NCBI RefSeq assembly: GCF_002154895.1
Contig: NZ_MUIZ01000005.1
Location: forward strand, 160,710 to 224,709
From: Lactococcus petauri
GTDB taxonomy: Bacteria > Bacillota > Bacilli > Lactobacillales > Streptococcaceae
DNA: 64,000 bases
Reading direction: 5' to 3'
Of this stretch, positions 17,247-25,499 are shown piece by piece. Under the pieces are notes generated by a model, which did no database searches, had not been told where the DNA came from, and saw nothing but the letters and a program-made list of their open reading frames with translations. The translations under genes were made by a program, and so were the position numbers. The number at the start of each line of letters is the position of its first letter. Positions within the stretch are counted from its first letter, which is position 1.

Positions 17247-18047
17247 ATGAAAAAAACAAAGTTTTCAGCAACGATTGATGAGAAGGGAAAACTCCTTCTT
17301 GAACTTTCCTCTGGTGCCACGATCCGTATCTTTGATAGTAATAATAGTCGTTTTGCCCTCAAAAAAGGCGAAATATTTTTCCTAACGAAAAAAAGCCAGA
17401 TTATTATGATTGCTGCCGATAAAAAAATAATCCCTAAGTTGGAATTTGATAAAGTTATTGTCCTTGATCCTAAGGCATATGAAATAGACACTGCCTATCT
17501 TGAAGCTTTTCTCCTCGACAAAGCTCAAGAAGCTTCTATGAAGTTAGCCGTCTTTCCTGAAAGGATTAAACTCCCCTCAAATGTCTATACCATCTGTAGT
17601 AAAGCTGCTGATGAATTTTTGCCTAGCCTTGAAGCGTTCGGTTTTAAACTCGCAAAGAAGAAAGCTTTTTCAGCTAAAGCGCAACACCGCTGGAAAAAGG
17701 CTATCTCAGATATTCCATTTCATATTAAACATGAAGGAACATCCGGCACAGTTATCTGGCAAAAATCTACCGAAATGCGGCTGCTTGCAGGTGCAAAAAT
17801 GCTACCTAATGAGGCAGCGCCTAAAAGGGCCGATGGTACCCTTGGCTTCACTGCAAAATTTACGTTAAACCTTAGGGAAGAAAATCAAGAAAAATTCGAT
17901 CCTGAAACTTGGACCACTACTGAAGACATCATTCTGCGTTCCGTCAATGAAATCGGACATTTTCTCTACTTTGCAGGAACAAATAGTTGGTTGGAAATGT
18001 TTGATGACCAAGGACGTTCAATCCATGAACTAACCGTTGTTAGCTAA
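17247..18047 (+). CDS. Conserved hypothetical protein, 266 residues
   Basis: I do not recognise this protein. It is soluble, with no signal peptide or membrane segment. The N-terminal 60 residues are rich in alternating hydrophobic residues (IRIFDSNNSRFALKKGEIFF), suggesting a beta-rich domain, and the C-terminal 100 residues contain FTAKFTLNLREENQEKF and WTTTEDIILRSVNEIGHFLY. It starts without a ribosome-binding site, 6 nt after an extended -10. The next gene follows 9 nt later with a good AAGGAG sequence, so the pair probably forms an operon. Confidence 0.7.
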   Translation: MKKTKFSATIDEKGKLLLELSSGATIRIFDSNNSRFALKKGEIFFLTKKSQIIMIAADKKIIPKLEFDKVIVLDPKAYEIDTAYLEAFLLDKAQEASMKLAVFPERIKLPSNVYTICSKAADEFLPSLEAFGFKLAKKKAFSAKAQHRWKKAISDIPFHIKHEGTSGTVIWQKSTEMRLLAGAKMLPNEAAPKRADGTLGFTAKFTLNLREENQEKFDPETWTTTEDIILRSVNEIGHFLYFAGTNSWLEMFDDQGRSIHELTVVS

Positions 18048-18056
18048 GGAGCGACT

Positions 18057-18533
18057 ATGATTGATTATACTCTAGAGCATAAAAACCCGTTCATCTTAGC
18101 GGCTTATGGTTTTCCCATTCAAGCCGCGCTGCAAGACTACCGCTCTTTGGGCCTCGAAAGAGAAATATTTGAGTTGAGTTTGCAAAATGATGGCCGCTTA
18201 GCAAAGCTCAAGAAAAGAGCTAAAAATGAGCGGGAGTGGTCTGTTCATACGGATTACCTCGGAAAACCTTGGAATTATTTTGCAGTGGAGAGTCGCAAAG
18301 AGCTAAAGGACGACTGTCGTTTACTCAAATTTCCTGAAAGTAACTATATTGTAATTTCTGATACAGCAGCTAAGGGAAAAATTTTTGAACATTTGTCACA
18401 TCAAGCTTTTCGAAAAATTCTCCCCAAAGTTATGGACTATACCTATCTTGGTGGTCCACATCTTGCTTATCGTCAAGAGCGACCTGATGGCAGTTATTAC
18501 GGTGAGATTTGGTTACCGGTCATTAAAAAATAA
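18057..18533 (+). CDS. Hypothetical protein with GyrI-like effector-binding features
   Basis: The 158-residue protein ends with YLGGPHLAYRQERPDGSYYGEIWLPVIKK-like sequence (residues about 130-158), which resembles the last strand of the GyrI-like/AraC effector-binding fold (the E-x-W-x-P-V element). The first half is charged and not recognised. No DNA-binding domain is present. It is the second gene of a two-gene operon and is followed by a terminator shared with tsaD. The fold suggestion is weak. Confidence 0.55.
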   Translation: MIDYTLEHKNPFILAAYGFPIQAALQDYRSLGLEREIFELSLQNDGRLAKLKKRAKNEREWSVHTDYLGKPWNYFAVESRKELKDDCRLLKFPESNYIVISDTAAKGKIFEHLSHQAFRKILPKVMDYTYLGGPHLAYRQERPDGSYYGEIWLPVIKK

Positions 18534-18563
18534 AAAAAGCTCAGAAATACTCTGAGTTTTTTT
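18534..18563. terminator. Bidirectional terminator between 18057 gene and tsaD
   Basis: AAAGCTCAGA pairs with TCTGAGTTTT around AATAC, with A and T tracts outside. Confidence 0.9.
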
Positions 18564-18566
18564 GCT

Positions 18567-19586
18567 TCAAATATCACCAAAAACAAGGCTCGGGCGCGCA
18601 TTAAGTGATAAATCAGTAAAGTTTTCCCTTTCCATCTCTATAGTTGCTGCTGCTGCTATCATTCCAGCATTATCACCACAGAGGCGAAGGGGAGGCAATA
18701 TGACTTTAATATCCTTCATATCGGTGGCAAGCCGCTCACGTAAACCTTGATTAGCGGATACTCCTCCACCAACGATTAAGGTTTTAGCTGGGTATTGTTC
18801 AAGGGCACGTTTGGTTTTAGCAATTAAGACATCAACCACCGCTGCTTGAAAACTGGCAGCTAAATTTTCTAAGTCTGTAGCCACCAAATCTTGTCCTTGC
18901 TGTTTTGCATTATGAACAAGATTGATAAATGCCGATTTCAGACCACTAAAAGACATTTCCAAACCATCTGCTGCAGTCATCATTGCACGTGGAAAAGCAT
19001 AAGTATCTTCTCCTTTATGTGCCAACTCATCAATCTCCTTCCCTGAAGGATAAGTTAGCCCCATGACACGGCCGACTTTATCATAGGCTTCCCCTGCTGC
19101 ATCATCTCGTGTTTCACCAATTTTTTTATAGTTTCCCTCAGATTCCACATAAACCAACTCCGTATGCCCACCACTGACTAAAAGAGCCATGGCTGGGTAT
19201 TCAATAGTATCTACTAAAGCTGCAGCCATAAGATGACCAGCCATGTGATTGACAGGAATTAATGGAAGCTTGTTGGCCCAGGCAAAAGTTTTAGCGGCCA
19301 TGATACCCACAAGTAAAGCCCCAACAAGTCCTGGACCTTCTGTCACAGCTACAGCTGAGAGTTCTTTTGCAGTAATACCAGCTTGCTCTAAGGCCTCATC
19401 AATACAGGCGGTAATTTGTTCCACGTGATGCCGGCTAGCCACCTCAGGGACTACTCCACCAAAACGTTTATGGCTATTCACCTGACTTGCAATAACATTA
19501 GAGAGAAGTTCTGTGCCATTTTTCAAAACAGCGACAGATGTCTCATCACAAGAGGTTTCGAAAGCTAATATATATTTGTCATTCAT
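18567..19586 (-). CDS. tsaD: tRNA N6-threonylcarbamoyladenosine transferase subunit TsaD
   Basis: TsaD transfers the threonylcarbamoyl group to A37 of ANN-decoding tRNAs, working with TsaB. The 339-residue protein has the family start [13 protein letters not shown], the metal-binding histidine pair in NHMAGHL, and the ATP-binding [13 protein letters not shown] segment. It is the last gene of an operon tsaB-rimI-rimI-tsaD in which all genes overlap or nearly touch. Confidence 0.97.
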   Translation of the reverse strand: MNDKYILAFETSCDETSVAVLKNGTELLSNVIASQVNSHKRFGGVVPEVASRHHVEQITACIDEALEQAGITAKELSAVAVTEGPGLVGALLVGIMAAKTFAWANKLPLIPVNHMAGHLMAAALVDTIEYPAMALLVSGGHTELVYVESEGNYKKIGETRDDAAGEAYDKVGRVMGLTYPSGKEIDELAHKGEDTYAFPRAMMTAADGLEMSFSGLKSAFINLVHNAKQQGQDLVATDLENLAASFQAAVVDVLIAKTKRALEQYPAKTLIVGGGVSANQGLRERLATDMKDIKVILPPLRLCGDNAGMIAAAATIEMERENFTDLSLNARPSLVFGDI

Positions 19587-19587
19587 T

Positions 19588-20022
19588 TTATTGTATCTTC
19601 CTCATTAGAATCGCATCTTCTGTCGGGTGCGAATAGTAGTTTTTCCGAGTATAGAAGGCCTCGAAATTATATTTTTTATAGAGATTTTGCGCTGGTTTAT
19701 TAGATTCCCGTACTTCTAAAAACAGGGTACCAGCAAAATCAGCAACTTGATCCATCAACGTGCTGGCTATTTTGTTACTTTGAAATTCTGGCTTCACTGC
19801 AAGGTTGGTAATTTCCATCTCTTCCATGATCACTTGAATTGCTAAAAAACCAACAAGCTCATCGTCTACTTCAGCTAGAAAATAGATATCCCTTTTCAGG
19901 TTGCTAAGGAGATAGGATTCAGACCAAGGTGATTCTCCATAGCAAAGCTCTAAAATTTCTTTTAGCTTACAGGCTATGTCCTGCGTATCAAACTTTGCAG
20001 AATCAAAACGTTCAATTTTCAT
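19588..20022 (-). CDS. rimI: GNAT acetyltransferase, RimI-like (second copy)
   Basis: The 144-residue protein is a GNAT-fold acetyltransferase with the acetyl-CoA loop region [14 protein letters not shown] (normally Q/RxxGxG/A; here NKIA is less canonical) and the RimI-type [17 protein letters not shown] segment. RimI acetylates the N-terminal alanine of ribosomal protein S18. It overlaps the upstream rimI-like gene by 11 nt and is 1 nt from tsaD, so it is translated as part of the tsaBD operon. Which of the two tandem copies performs S18 acetylation is not clear. Confidence 0.82.
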   Translation of the reverse strand: MKIERFDSAKFDTQDIACKLKEILELCYGESPWSESYLLSNLKRDIYFLAEVDDELVGFLAIQVIMEEMEITNLAVKPEFQSNKIASTLMDQVADFAGTLFLEVRESNKPAQNLYKKYNFEAFYTRKNYYSHPTEDAILMRKIQ

Positions 20023-20578
20023 GTTCAGCTCTCAACTGTCTTGACATCCACACAGCATCACCGCCGTCCTCATAATAGTGAGAAATCAGCTTCCCTGTTG
20101 AAAAACCTAAGCGACGGTAAAGACCTTGAGCTTTTGTATTGTCACGCCGCACTTCAAGCGTCATCTGCTGCTTACCAAGAAGTGTCATTAGACGAATCAT
20201 TTGGTTGACGAGATTACTCCCAACACCCTTACCTTGATAGGCTACAGCAACTGCAAGATTTGTAATATGCACGACTTTACCACGTTCCGTAAGGCGAACC
20301 CCAATGAAACCAATAAGATTATCATCAACGACTGCTGAAACAAAGAAGGCATTCTCATCCTGAACTATCTCGTGTTCAAAATGCGAAAAAGTCCACGGAA
20401 CTTCTCCATCATAAACATCACGCTCAATCGCAAGCATGTCTACAATATCTTTACGTTCTGCCAAGCGATAATCTACACCGTCAATATTTGACTTTAAGTC
20501 CACCTCATCCATATTAAGATAACGACGTGGTTCAAATCCTTTGAACATATTCGCCAGTAGCGTTTTCAGATTCTTCAT
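20012..20578 (-). CDS. GNAT acetyltransferase, RimI-like (first copy, N-terminally extended)
   Basis: The 188-residue protein has a canonical acetyl-CoA-binding motif (AVAYQGKGVGSNLV) and the RimI-like NTKAQGLYRRLGFS segment, preceded by about 45 extra residues (FKGFEPRRYLNMDEVDLKSN) that the downstream copy lacks. I chose ATG 20578, which has GGAG 5 nt upstream; the frame continues upstream to 20608 but inside tsaB. It overlaps the end of tsaB by 47 nt, an unusually long overlap. Its better-preserved cofactor motif makes it the stronger candidate for active S18 acetyltransferase. Confidence 0.8.
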   Translation of the reverse strand: MKNLKTLLANMFKGFEPRRYLNMDEVDLKSNIDGVDYRLAERKDIVDMLAIERDVYDGEVPWTFSHFEHEIVQDENAFFVSAVVDDNLIGFIGVRLTERGKVVHITNLAVAVAYQGKGVGSNLVNQMIRLMTLLGKQQMTLEVRRDNTKAQGLYRRLGFSTGKLISHYYEDGGDAVWMSRQLRAEHEN

Positions 20579-21242
20579 GTGTCTCCAACCATTTCTCTTC
20601 TGCTTCAACTTTTTTCAAATAATTTGGAGCAAAGCCGTGAACCGCTACAGGTTTTAGGTTTTTGCCAAATAGGGCGATTTGATAAGCTGAAGGTAGTTTG
20701 TCTAAGCTGTCTTCAATAATTTCAAAGTTTGTAAACCCTGCAGCTTCAATGTCAGCTACAAAGTTTTCTGTTTCCCCTGTAAATACAAGCGGAAGATTCT
20801 TATCTAAGTTTGCTAAGAAGTCACGAAAGACACAATGCTGTCCTATGACAACTTCTTTATCTTCTTGGTAAAGCGCAGCATAAGCGTTACCACGACGTGC
20901 ATCCATCACAGGAACAACGGCTCTGTCCGTTTTCAATCTTCTTGCAATAGCGAAAAGACTTGAGACACCAACGATGTCCTTATTTAAACTGTAGGCAAGC
21001 GTCTTCCCGACAGTCGCTGCTAAACGCAATCCTGTATAAGATCCTGGACCTTGGGCTACAACAATGCGGTCAAGTTCACTCGCTTCTACTGCTGATTGGT
21101 GCATCAAAAAGTCAACAGATGTCATCAGAGTAGTGCTATGATTTTTCTTTAAATTTAGAGTAATCTCTCCCAACAAAACATCATTATCGACAAGTGCCAC
21201 AGACAAGGCCTTACTTGAACTGTCAAAAGCTAAAATTTTCAC
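20532..21242 (-). CDS. tsaB: tRNA threonylcarbamoyladenosine biosynthesis protein TsaB
   Basis: TsaB is the inactive TsaD-like partner needed for t6A formation in bacterial tRNAs. The 236-residue protein begins with MKILAFDSSSKALSVAL and has the VAQGPGSYTGLRLA motif typical of TsaB. The start codon is GTG (21242), with GGAG 11 nt upstream. It heads the operon; a TATAAT at 21276-21281 and another extended -10 at about 21385 lie upstream. Confidence 0.93.
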   Translation of the reverse strand: MKILAFDSSSKALSVALVDNDVLLGEITLNLKKNHSTTLMTSVDFLMHQSAVEASELDRIVVAQGPGSYTGLRLAATVGKTLAYSLNKDIVGVSSLFAIARRLKTDRAVVPVMDARRGNAYAALYQEDKEVVIGQHCVFRDFLANLDKNLPLVFTGETENFVADIEAAGFTNFEIIEDSLDKLPSAYQIALFGKNLKPVAVHGFAPNYLKKVEAEEKWLETHEESENATGEYVQRI

Positions 21243-21568
21243 GAGATTCTATTCTCCATTCTTCTTATTTTATTATACCCTAATATCTGCATCTCAGTAA
21301 TTACTTTTCACACTATCGAATATGCAAGTCAGAACAAAGTGTGTAGCTCTTTTAAACATCTAGAAGTATACGATAGCATCTATTATAACATTTTTTATAT
21401 TTCTTGAAATTTTTCGCTTTCCTATTTTGTATTTTTCTTTATCACTGACAAAAGTATTACTGTTATTTTCACTCAACTTTTTGTCTGTCTTTTACTTCTT
21501 TGAAAAAGCTCTTCTTGTTCTAAATGCTTTGGCTCTATAAACCTTTACTTTTCATTATCTCCATTTTA
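21243..21568. other. Intergenic region between divergent tsaB and rpoY operons
   Basis: No gene is seen. On the minus strand it holds an extended -10 TGT-TATAAT (about 21393-21385), a possible 140-nt tsaB leader in which CTATCGTATA can pair with TATTCGATAG, and a closer TATAAT. The rest is AT-rich and unremarkable. Confidence 0.4.
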
Positions 21569-21577
21569 TGCTAAAAT
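21569..21577 (+). promoter_or_regulatory. Extended -10 promoter of the rpoY-rnjA operon
   Basis: TGC-TAAAAT (21569-21577) gives a predicted start near 21584 and a leader of about 67 nt before rpoY. Confidence 0.55.
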
Positions 21578-21614
21578 GAAAGTAACTGTAAAACTGAAAC
21601 ACTCGGAAACAAAA

Positions 21615-21650
21615 GAAAGGAAAGCGAATTTTTATTCGCTCAAATATAAT
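21615..21650 (+). promoter_or_regulatory. Shine-Dalgarno sequence separated from rpoY start by a perfect hairpin
   Basis: GAAAGGAAA (21615-21623) is the only plausible ribosome-binding site but lies 30 nt from the ATG. Between them AGCGAAT-TTTT-ATTCGCT (21623-21640) forms a 7-bp perfect stem. Folding it out leaves about 12 nt between AAGG and ATG, a workable distance. Confidence 0.65.
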
Positions 21651-21881
21651 ATGATTTTCAAAGCATTTTACCAAGAAGACAAAACACGTTCACCACGTCG
21701 TGAAACAACTAAGGTTCTCTACCTTGACCTTGATGTTACAGATACACGTGAAGGTGTCATCTTAGCGCGCGAACTTTTAGCTGCAAACACAGACTATCAC
21801 GTTGAATTCATCGATTCACTTTCAGACGAAGCCGTTGAATATGAAAAAGAAAACGGTGGCCTTGAAATTACAAGCTTTTAA
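21651..21881 (+). CDS. rpoY: RNA polymerase epsilon subunit RpoY
   Basis: The 76-residue protein MIFKAFYQEDKTRSPRRETT onwards matches the small epsilon (formerly omega1/YkzG) subunit of Firmicute RNA polymerase, which is normally encoded just before RNase J1, as here. I start at ATG 21651 rather than at the in-frame upstream ATG 21576, because the upstream segment is unlike the family and lies on the promoter. The start is unusual: its Shine-Dalgarno sequence is separated from the ATG by a perfect hairpin. Confidence 0.93.
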   Translation: MIFKAFYQEDKTRSPRRETTKVLYLDLDVTDTREGVILARELLAANTDYHVEFIDSLSDEAVEYEKENGGLEITSF

Positions 21882-21930
21882 TTAAAAAAAGATGCTTGCA
21901 ACCTGCATCATCAAAAGATTTACTGCAAAA

Positions 21931-21983
21931 CACTTTAGAAAGGGACAAAAGTCACCACTCTAAAGTGATTTTGTCATACAAAT
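21931..21983 (+). promoter_or_regulatory. Two competing hairpins around the rnjA Shine-Dalgarno sequence
   Basis: AGAAAGGG (21937-21944) is followed by a hairpin whose arms are GACAAAA-G-TCAC (21944-21955) and GTGA-TTTTGTC (21965-21975), then 8 nt to ATG 21984. Alternatively CACTTTAGA (21931-21939) pairs perfectly with TCTAAAGTG (21959-21967), placing the Shine-Dalgarno sequence in a loop and excluding the first hairpin. Confidence 0.6.
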
Positions 21984-23690
21984 ATGTATAGAAAGAAAAC
22001 AATGATTAAACCATTAAAAATTAACTCCGACGAAGTCGCAGTTTACGCTATTGGCGGACTGGGCGAAATCGGAAAAAACACATATGGTGTCGAATATCAA
22101 GATGAAATTATCATCATCGATGCCGGTATAAAATTTCCAGAAGATGACCTATTAGGTGTCGATTATGTTATCCCAGATTATAGTTATATTGTCGAAAATA
22201 TCGACCGTATCAATGGGCTCTTCATTACACACGGACACGAGGACCACATCGGTGGTATTCCCTTCTTGCTTAAGCAAGCGAATATCCCTATTTATGCAGG
22301 TCCGTTATCACTTGCTTTAATTCGTGGAAAATTGGAAGAACACGGGCTTTTGCGTGATGCAAAACTCTTTGAAATTCATGCGGACAGCGAAATTAAATTT
22401 AACAACTTAAGTGTTAACTTTTTCCGTACAACTCACTCCATTCCAGAACCTTTGGGTATTGTTGTGGAAACACCTCAAGGTAAAGTTGTAGCCACAGGTG
22501 ACTTCAAGTTTGACTTTACGCCTGTTGGTGAGCCCGCTGATTTACATCGTATGGCGGCTCTTGGTGAAGAAGGTGTTTTGCTTCTTCTCTCTGACTCAAC
22601 CAATGCCGAAATTCCAATCTTCTCTCACTCTGAAAAAGTTGTTGGCCAAAATATCATGAAGATTTTCGAACGCATTGAAGGACGCATTATTTTCGCTTCT
22701 TTCGCTTCAAACATCTTCCGTTTACAGCAAGCTGTTGATGGTGCTGTGAAAACCGGACGCAAGATTGTTGTCTTTGGTCGTTCTATGGAAAAAGCCATCG
22801 TTAACGGACTTGAACTTGGATATATAAAAGCCCCTAAAGGAACTTTTATTGAACCAAATGAGGTGAACCAATACAATTCAAGCGAGCTACTCATTATGTG
22901 TACAGGTTCTCAAGGTGAACCAATGGCTGCTCTAAGCCGTATCGCTAATGGTATGCACCGTCATATCACACTACAAATGGGAGACACCGTTGTGTTCTCA
23001 TCTAACGCGATACCAGGTAACACACATGGTGTAAACCAGTTGGCTAACACAATCACCGAAGCTGGTGCAACCGTGGTTTATGGTAAGATGAATAATATTC
23101 ATACTTCTGGGCACGGTGGACAACAGGAGCAAAAATTGATGCTCCGTTTGATTAAACCAAAATACTTCATGCCTGTCCATGGTGAGTACCGCATGTTAAA
23201 AATTCATGCCGGGCTCGCTCAAGACACTGGTGTTCCTAAAGAAAATTGTTTCATTTTCGAAAATGGAGATGTTCTGGCTTTAACTGCTGATTCAGCACGT
23301 TATGCTGATCATTTCCCTGCTGCTGATACTTATGTTGATGGCTCAGGGATTGGTGATGTCGGTAATGCAGTGCTTCATGACCGTCATGAGCTTGCTGAAG
23401 ATGGTATTGTTCTTGCTGTTGCTACTGTGGATTTCAAAAATAAAACAGTGCTTGCAGGTCCTGATATGTTAAGTCGCGGCTTTATTTACATGCGTGAGTC
23501 TGGGGATTTGATCCGTAATGGTCAACGTGTACTTTTCAATGCTATCCGTGAAGCCATGCTCAATACCGAAAATGCTAATGAAGCTGTTGTGGCACGGGCA
23601 ATGCGTGAAGCGTTGGCTCCATTCCTCTATAAACAAACTGAACGTCGTCCACTTATCGTTCCGATGATTATGACACCTGACGAAAAATAA
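21984..23690 (+). CDS. rnjA: Ribonuclease J1
   Basis: RNase J1 is a 5'-3' exonuclease and endonuclease of the metallo-beta-lactamase/beta-CASP family, central to RNA turnover and rRNA maturation in Firmicutes. The zinc motif HGHEDHIGG is near residue 85, and the beta-CASP and C-terminal regions are complete (568 residues). Start choice is open: ATG 21984 sits 8 nt after a hairpin that follows a good Shine-Dalgarno sequence, while ATG 22002 (MIKPLKINS) has a weak GAAAG 6 nt upstream. It is cotranscribed with rpoY and followed by a strong terminator. Confidence 0.95.
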   Translation: MYRKKTMIKPLKINSDEVAVYAIGGLGEIGKNTYGVEYQDEIIIIDAGIKFPEDDLLGVDYVIPDYSYIVENIDRINGLFITHGHEDHIGGIPFLLKQANIPIYAGPLSLALIRGKLEEHGLLRDAKLFEIHADSEIKFNNLSVNFFRTTHSIPEPLGIVVETPQGKVVATGDFKFDFTPVGEPADLHRMAALGEEGVLLLLSDSTNAEIPIFSHSEKVVGQNIMKIFERIEGRIIFASFASNIFRLQQAVDGAVKTGRKIVVFGRSMEKAIVNGLELGYIKAPKGTFIEPNEVNQYNSSELLIMCTGSQGEPMAALSRIANGMHRHITLQMGDTVVFSSNAIPGNTHGVNQLANTITEAGATVVYGKMNNIHTSGHGGQQEQKLMLRLIKPKYFMPVHGEYRMLKIHAGLAQDTGVPKENCFIFENGDVLALTADSARYADHFPAADTYVDGSGIGDVGNAVLHDRHELAEDGIVLAVATVDFKNKTVLAGPDMLSRGFIYMRESGDLIRNGQRVLFNAIREAMLNTENANEAVVARAMREALAPFLYKQTERRPLIVPMIMTPDEK

Positions 23691-23693
23691 TAC

Positions 23694-23722
23694 AAAAACC
23701 ACATCTTTCGATGTGGTTTTTT
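23694..23722 (+). terminator. Terminator of rpoY-rnjA
   Basis: AAAAACCACAT pairs with ATGTGGTTTTT around CTTTCG. Confidence 0.92.
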
Positions 23723-23808
23723 ATTTCCTGTTCTAGGCGCATTAAGCTTATTTTCAGTTATTTTACTATAATTAAGGATAAAAAACGTTTGAATATCTGA
23801 GGACTTTC

Positions 23809-24270
23809 ATGTATAAATTCTCCAAAATTATCTTTGCTTATTATCTTCTATTTCTATTTTGGGGGATTCTTTTTAAATTTGATATCACACATACGATAAA
23901 TACAGCACATTTGTTCCCTTCACGTAGCTTAAATGTTTCACCTTTTGATGCTTCTGGTGGACGTTTAGAAATCCTTTTTAATATCCTTATTTTTATTCCT
24001 TTTGGTTTTTTTATGGGTCGCTTTTCAGAACGGAGCTTTCTTGGAAAATGGGGAACAATTTTCCTTGTCAGTCTCTTTGTCGAAATCCTTCAATATATTT
24101 TCGGCATCGGAGCCACCGATATAACCGACATCATCACAAATAGTTCCGGTGGTTTGATGGGACTCTTGCTTTATCATGCCTTTCAGAAAAACGAAAGAAG
24201 ACAAGATTTAGTAAGCTTGTTTTTTGGTGGCTTTCTTCTCTTCTTTACTTTCATTCTTTTACTTCATTAA
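23809..24270 (+). CDS. VanZ family membrane protein
   Basis: The 153-residue protein has four hydrophobic segments and the VanZ signature order: an N-terminal LFWGILFKF-type helix, NVSPF, the NILIFIPFGFFMG segment and the GATDITDIITNSSGGLMGLLL segment near residue 110 (read as DITDIITNSSGG). VanZ-like proteins are widespread, and a few give low-level teicoplanin tolerance; most have no known role. It has a TGAGGA ribosome-binding site, a TATAAT upstream, and its own terminator. Confidence 0.88.
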   Translation: MYKFSKIIFAYYLLFLFWGILFKFDITHTINTAHLFPSRSLNVSPFDASGGRLEILFNILIFIPFGFFMGRFSERSFLGKWGTIFLVSLFVEILQYIFGIGATDITDIITNSSGGLMGLLLYHAFQKNERRQDLVSLFFGGFLLFFTFILLLH

Positions 24271-24299
24271 AAAGAGCTGATGTTAATCAGCTTTTTTTA
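24270..24299. terminator. Terminator between vanZ-like gene and add
   Basis: AAAAGAGCTGAT pairs with ATCAGCTTTTTT around GTTA; usable in both directions. Confidence 0.9.
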
Positions 24300-25317
24300 T
24301 TTGGGCATACTCAATGGAAAACCGCTGATGGAGAGTTTCTTTTTCTTCCTCACTAATAAAGGCGCCATCAATAGCATAATGATTGATTCTTTCAAAATCA
24401 ATCACCTGAAAATCATACCATTCTGCAATTTTCTCATATTCCTTTTGCAAATTGGTATTACTTACTGTGCGATTGTCAGTATTTATGGTTACATGAAGAC
24501 CTTTCTTATACAATTCCAAAAAAGGATATTCTTCAAGATGGCGGATAGCTTTTGTTTGAAAATTACTGGTTGGTGCCATTTCCAAAACAATACCCAACTC
24601 TATCAAAATATGTTGATAGTCTGGAAGCTCTTTCGTCATGATGCCATGTCCCAAACGTGTTGCTCCCATCTCGACAGAATCAATAATGTTTTGTTCGCAC
24701 CCTGGACACTCACCTGCATGCAGTGTGACTTGTATCCCACGACACGTCACCTTATCCAGCAAGTTTTTAAATTTTACTTGAGGGTAGTTTACCTCATCGC
24801 CTGCCATATCAAAGCCAACCAAATGCTCATCATCGATTTCATCAAAAAGCGGAACCAACTTTTCCAAACGCTCGATTGGCACCTGACGAAGACCACAGAG
24901 GAGAACATTTGCGACAATATCAAAGTCTTCTTCAGCACGAGAAACACCAGCAATAACAGCTTCTACAGCTTCTTCAAGTTCTAGATTTTTTTCCAGATGC
25001 TGACCAGGTGCAAAGCGAATTTCAATATATTTGACATTATCCTCAGCAGCTTGACGAACCACATCATAAGCTGCCAGCTCAAGATTAGTATAGCTTTGTA
25101 GTAACGGAAGAACGAAGTCAAAACGCTCCAGATATTCCAAAAGACTTTGAGTCGTTTCTGGCGCTTGTGCACAATTCAGTATTTCATCATCACTCATATT
25201 AAAATCGTACCCTATGTTATTAGCCAGCTGCTTAATACAAGACAAACTGAGTGAACCATCAAGATGACAATGAAGTTCAACTTTCGGCATTAAAGCAATG
25301 ATTTCTGAATTAAGCAT
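24283..25317 (-). CDS. add: Adenosine deaminase
   Basis: The enzyme converts adenosine to inosine in purine salvage. The zinc-binding HCHLDGSL motif, the catalytic HAGE motif and the NTDNR motif with the zinc-binding aspartate are all present in this 344-residue protein. I start at ATG 25317 (MLNSEIIALMPKVELHCHLDG begins 15 residues before the first zinc histidine); the frame extends upstream to 25380, but this runs through the promoter TTGCAT-N17-TAAAAT, so that part is not transcribed. Confidence 0.93.
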   Translation of the reverse strand: MLNSEIIALMPKVELHCHLDGSLSLSCIKQLANNIGYDFNMSDDEILNCAQAPETTQSLLEYLERFDFVLPLLQSYTNLELAAYDVVRQAAEDNVKYIEIRFAPGQHLEKNLELEEAVEAVIAGVSRAEEDFDIVANVLLCGLRQVPIERLEKLVPLFDEIDDEHLVGFDMAGDEVNYPQVKFKNLLDKVTCRGIQVTLHAGECPGCEQNIIDSVEMGATRLGHGIMTKELPDYQHILIELGIVLEMAPTSNFQTKAIRHLEEYPFLELYKKGLHVTINTDNRTVSNTNLQKEYEKIAEWYDFQVIDFERINHYAIDGAFISEEEKETLHQRFSIEYAQIKKAD

Positions 25318-25351
25318 TAGATTAGAGCCCCCATAAAAATATATTTTTTCT

Positions 25352-25380
25352 ATTTTACGCTTTTTTCTTACGACATGCAA
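25352..25380 (-). promoter_or_regulatory. Promoter of add
   Basis: On the minus strand TTGCAT (25380-25375) and TAAAAT (25357-25352) are separated by 17 nt. Confidence 0.7.
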
Positions 25381-25499
25381 ATTTTTTCGTCAAGAAAAAA
25401 GATATTGGAACACGATATTCTTACATAGCATTGGTGAGCGATTTTATTTTTGAAACTTTAAGCGAAAGGAGTCCAATGTTAATTTTTACCCCAACCTCT

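Noticed and set aside
21576..21650. Longer N-terminus for RpoY starting at ATG 21576
   Set aside because: The extra 25 residues are unlike the family, and the ATG overlaps the -10 of the operon promoter.
21645..21650. TATAAT immediately before the rpoY ATG as a leaderless promoter
   Set aside because: It touches the ATG with no gap, so transcription would start inside the gene; the spacing differs from the 6-7 nt seen at the leaderless genes.
24280..24984. Open frame of 234 codons on the plus strand
   Set aside because: It is entirely antisense to the adenosine deaminase gene, whose motifs are complete, and contains many rare-residue runs typical of a shadow frame.
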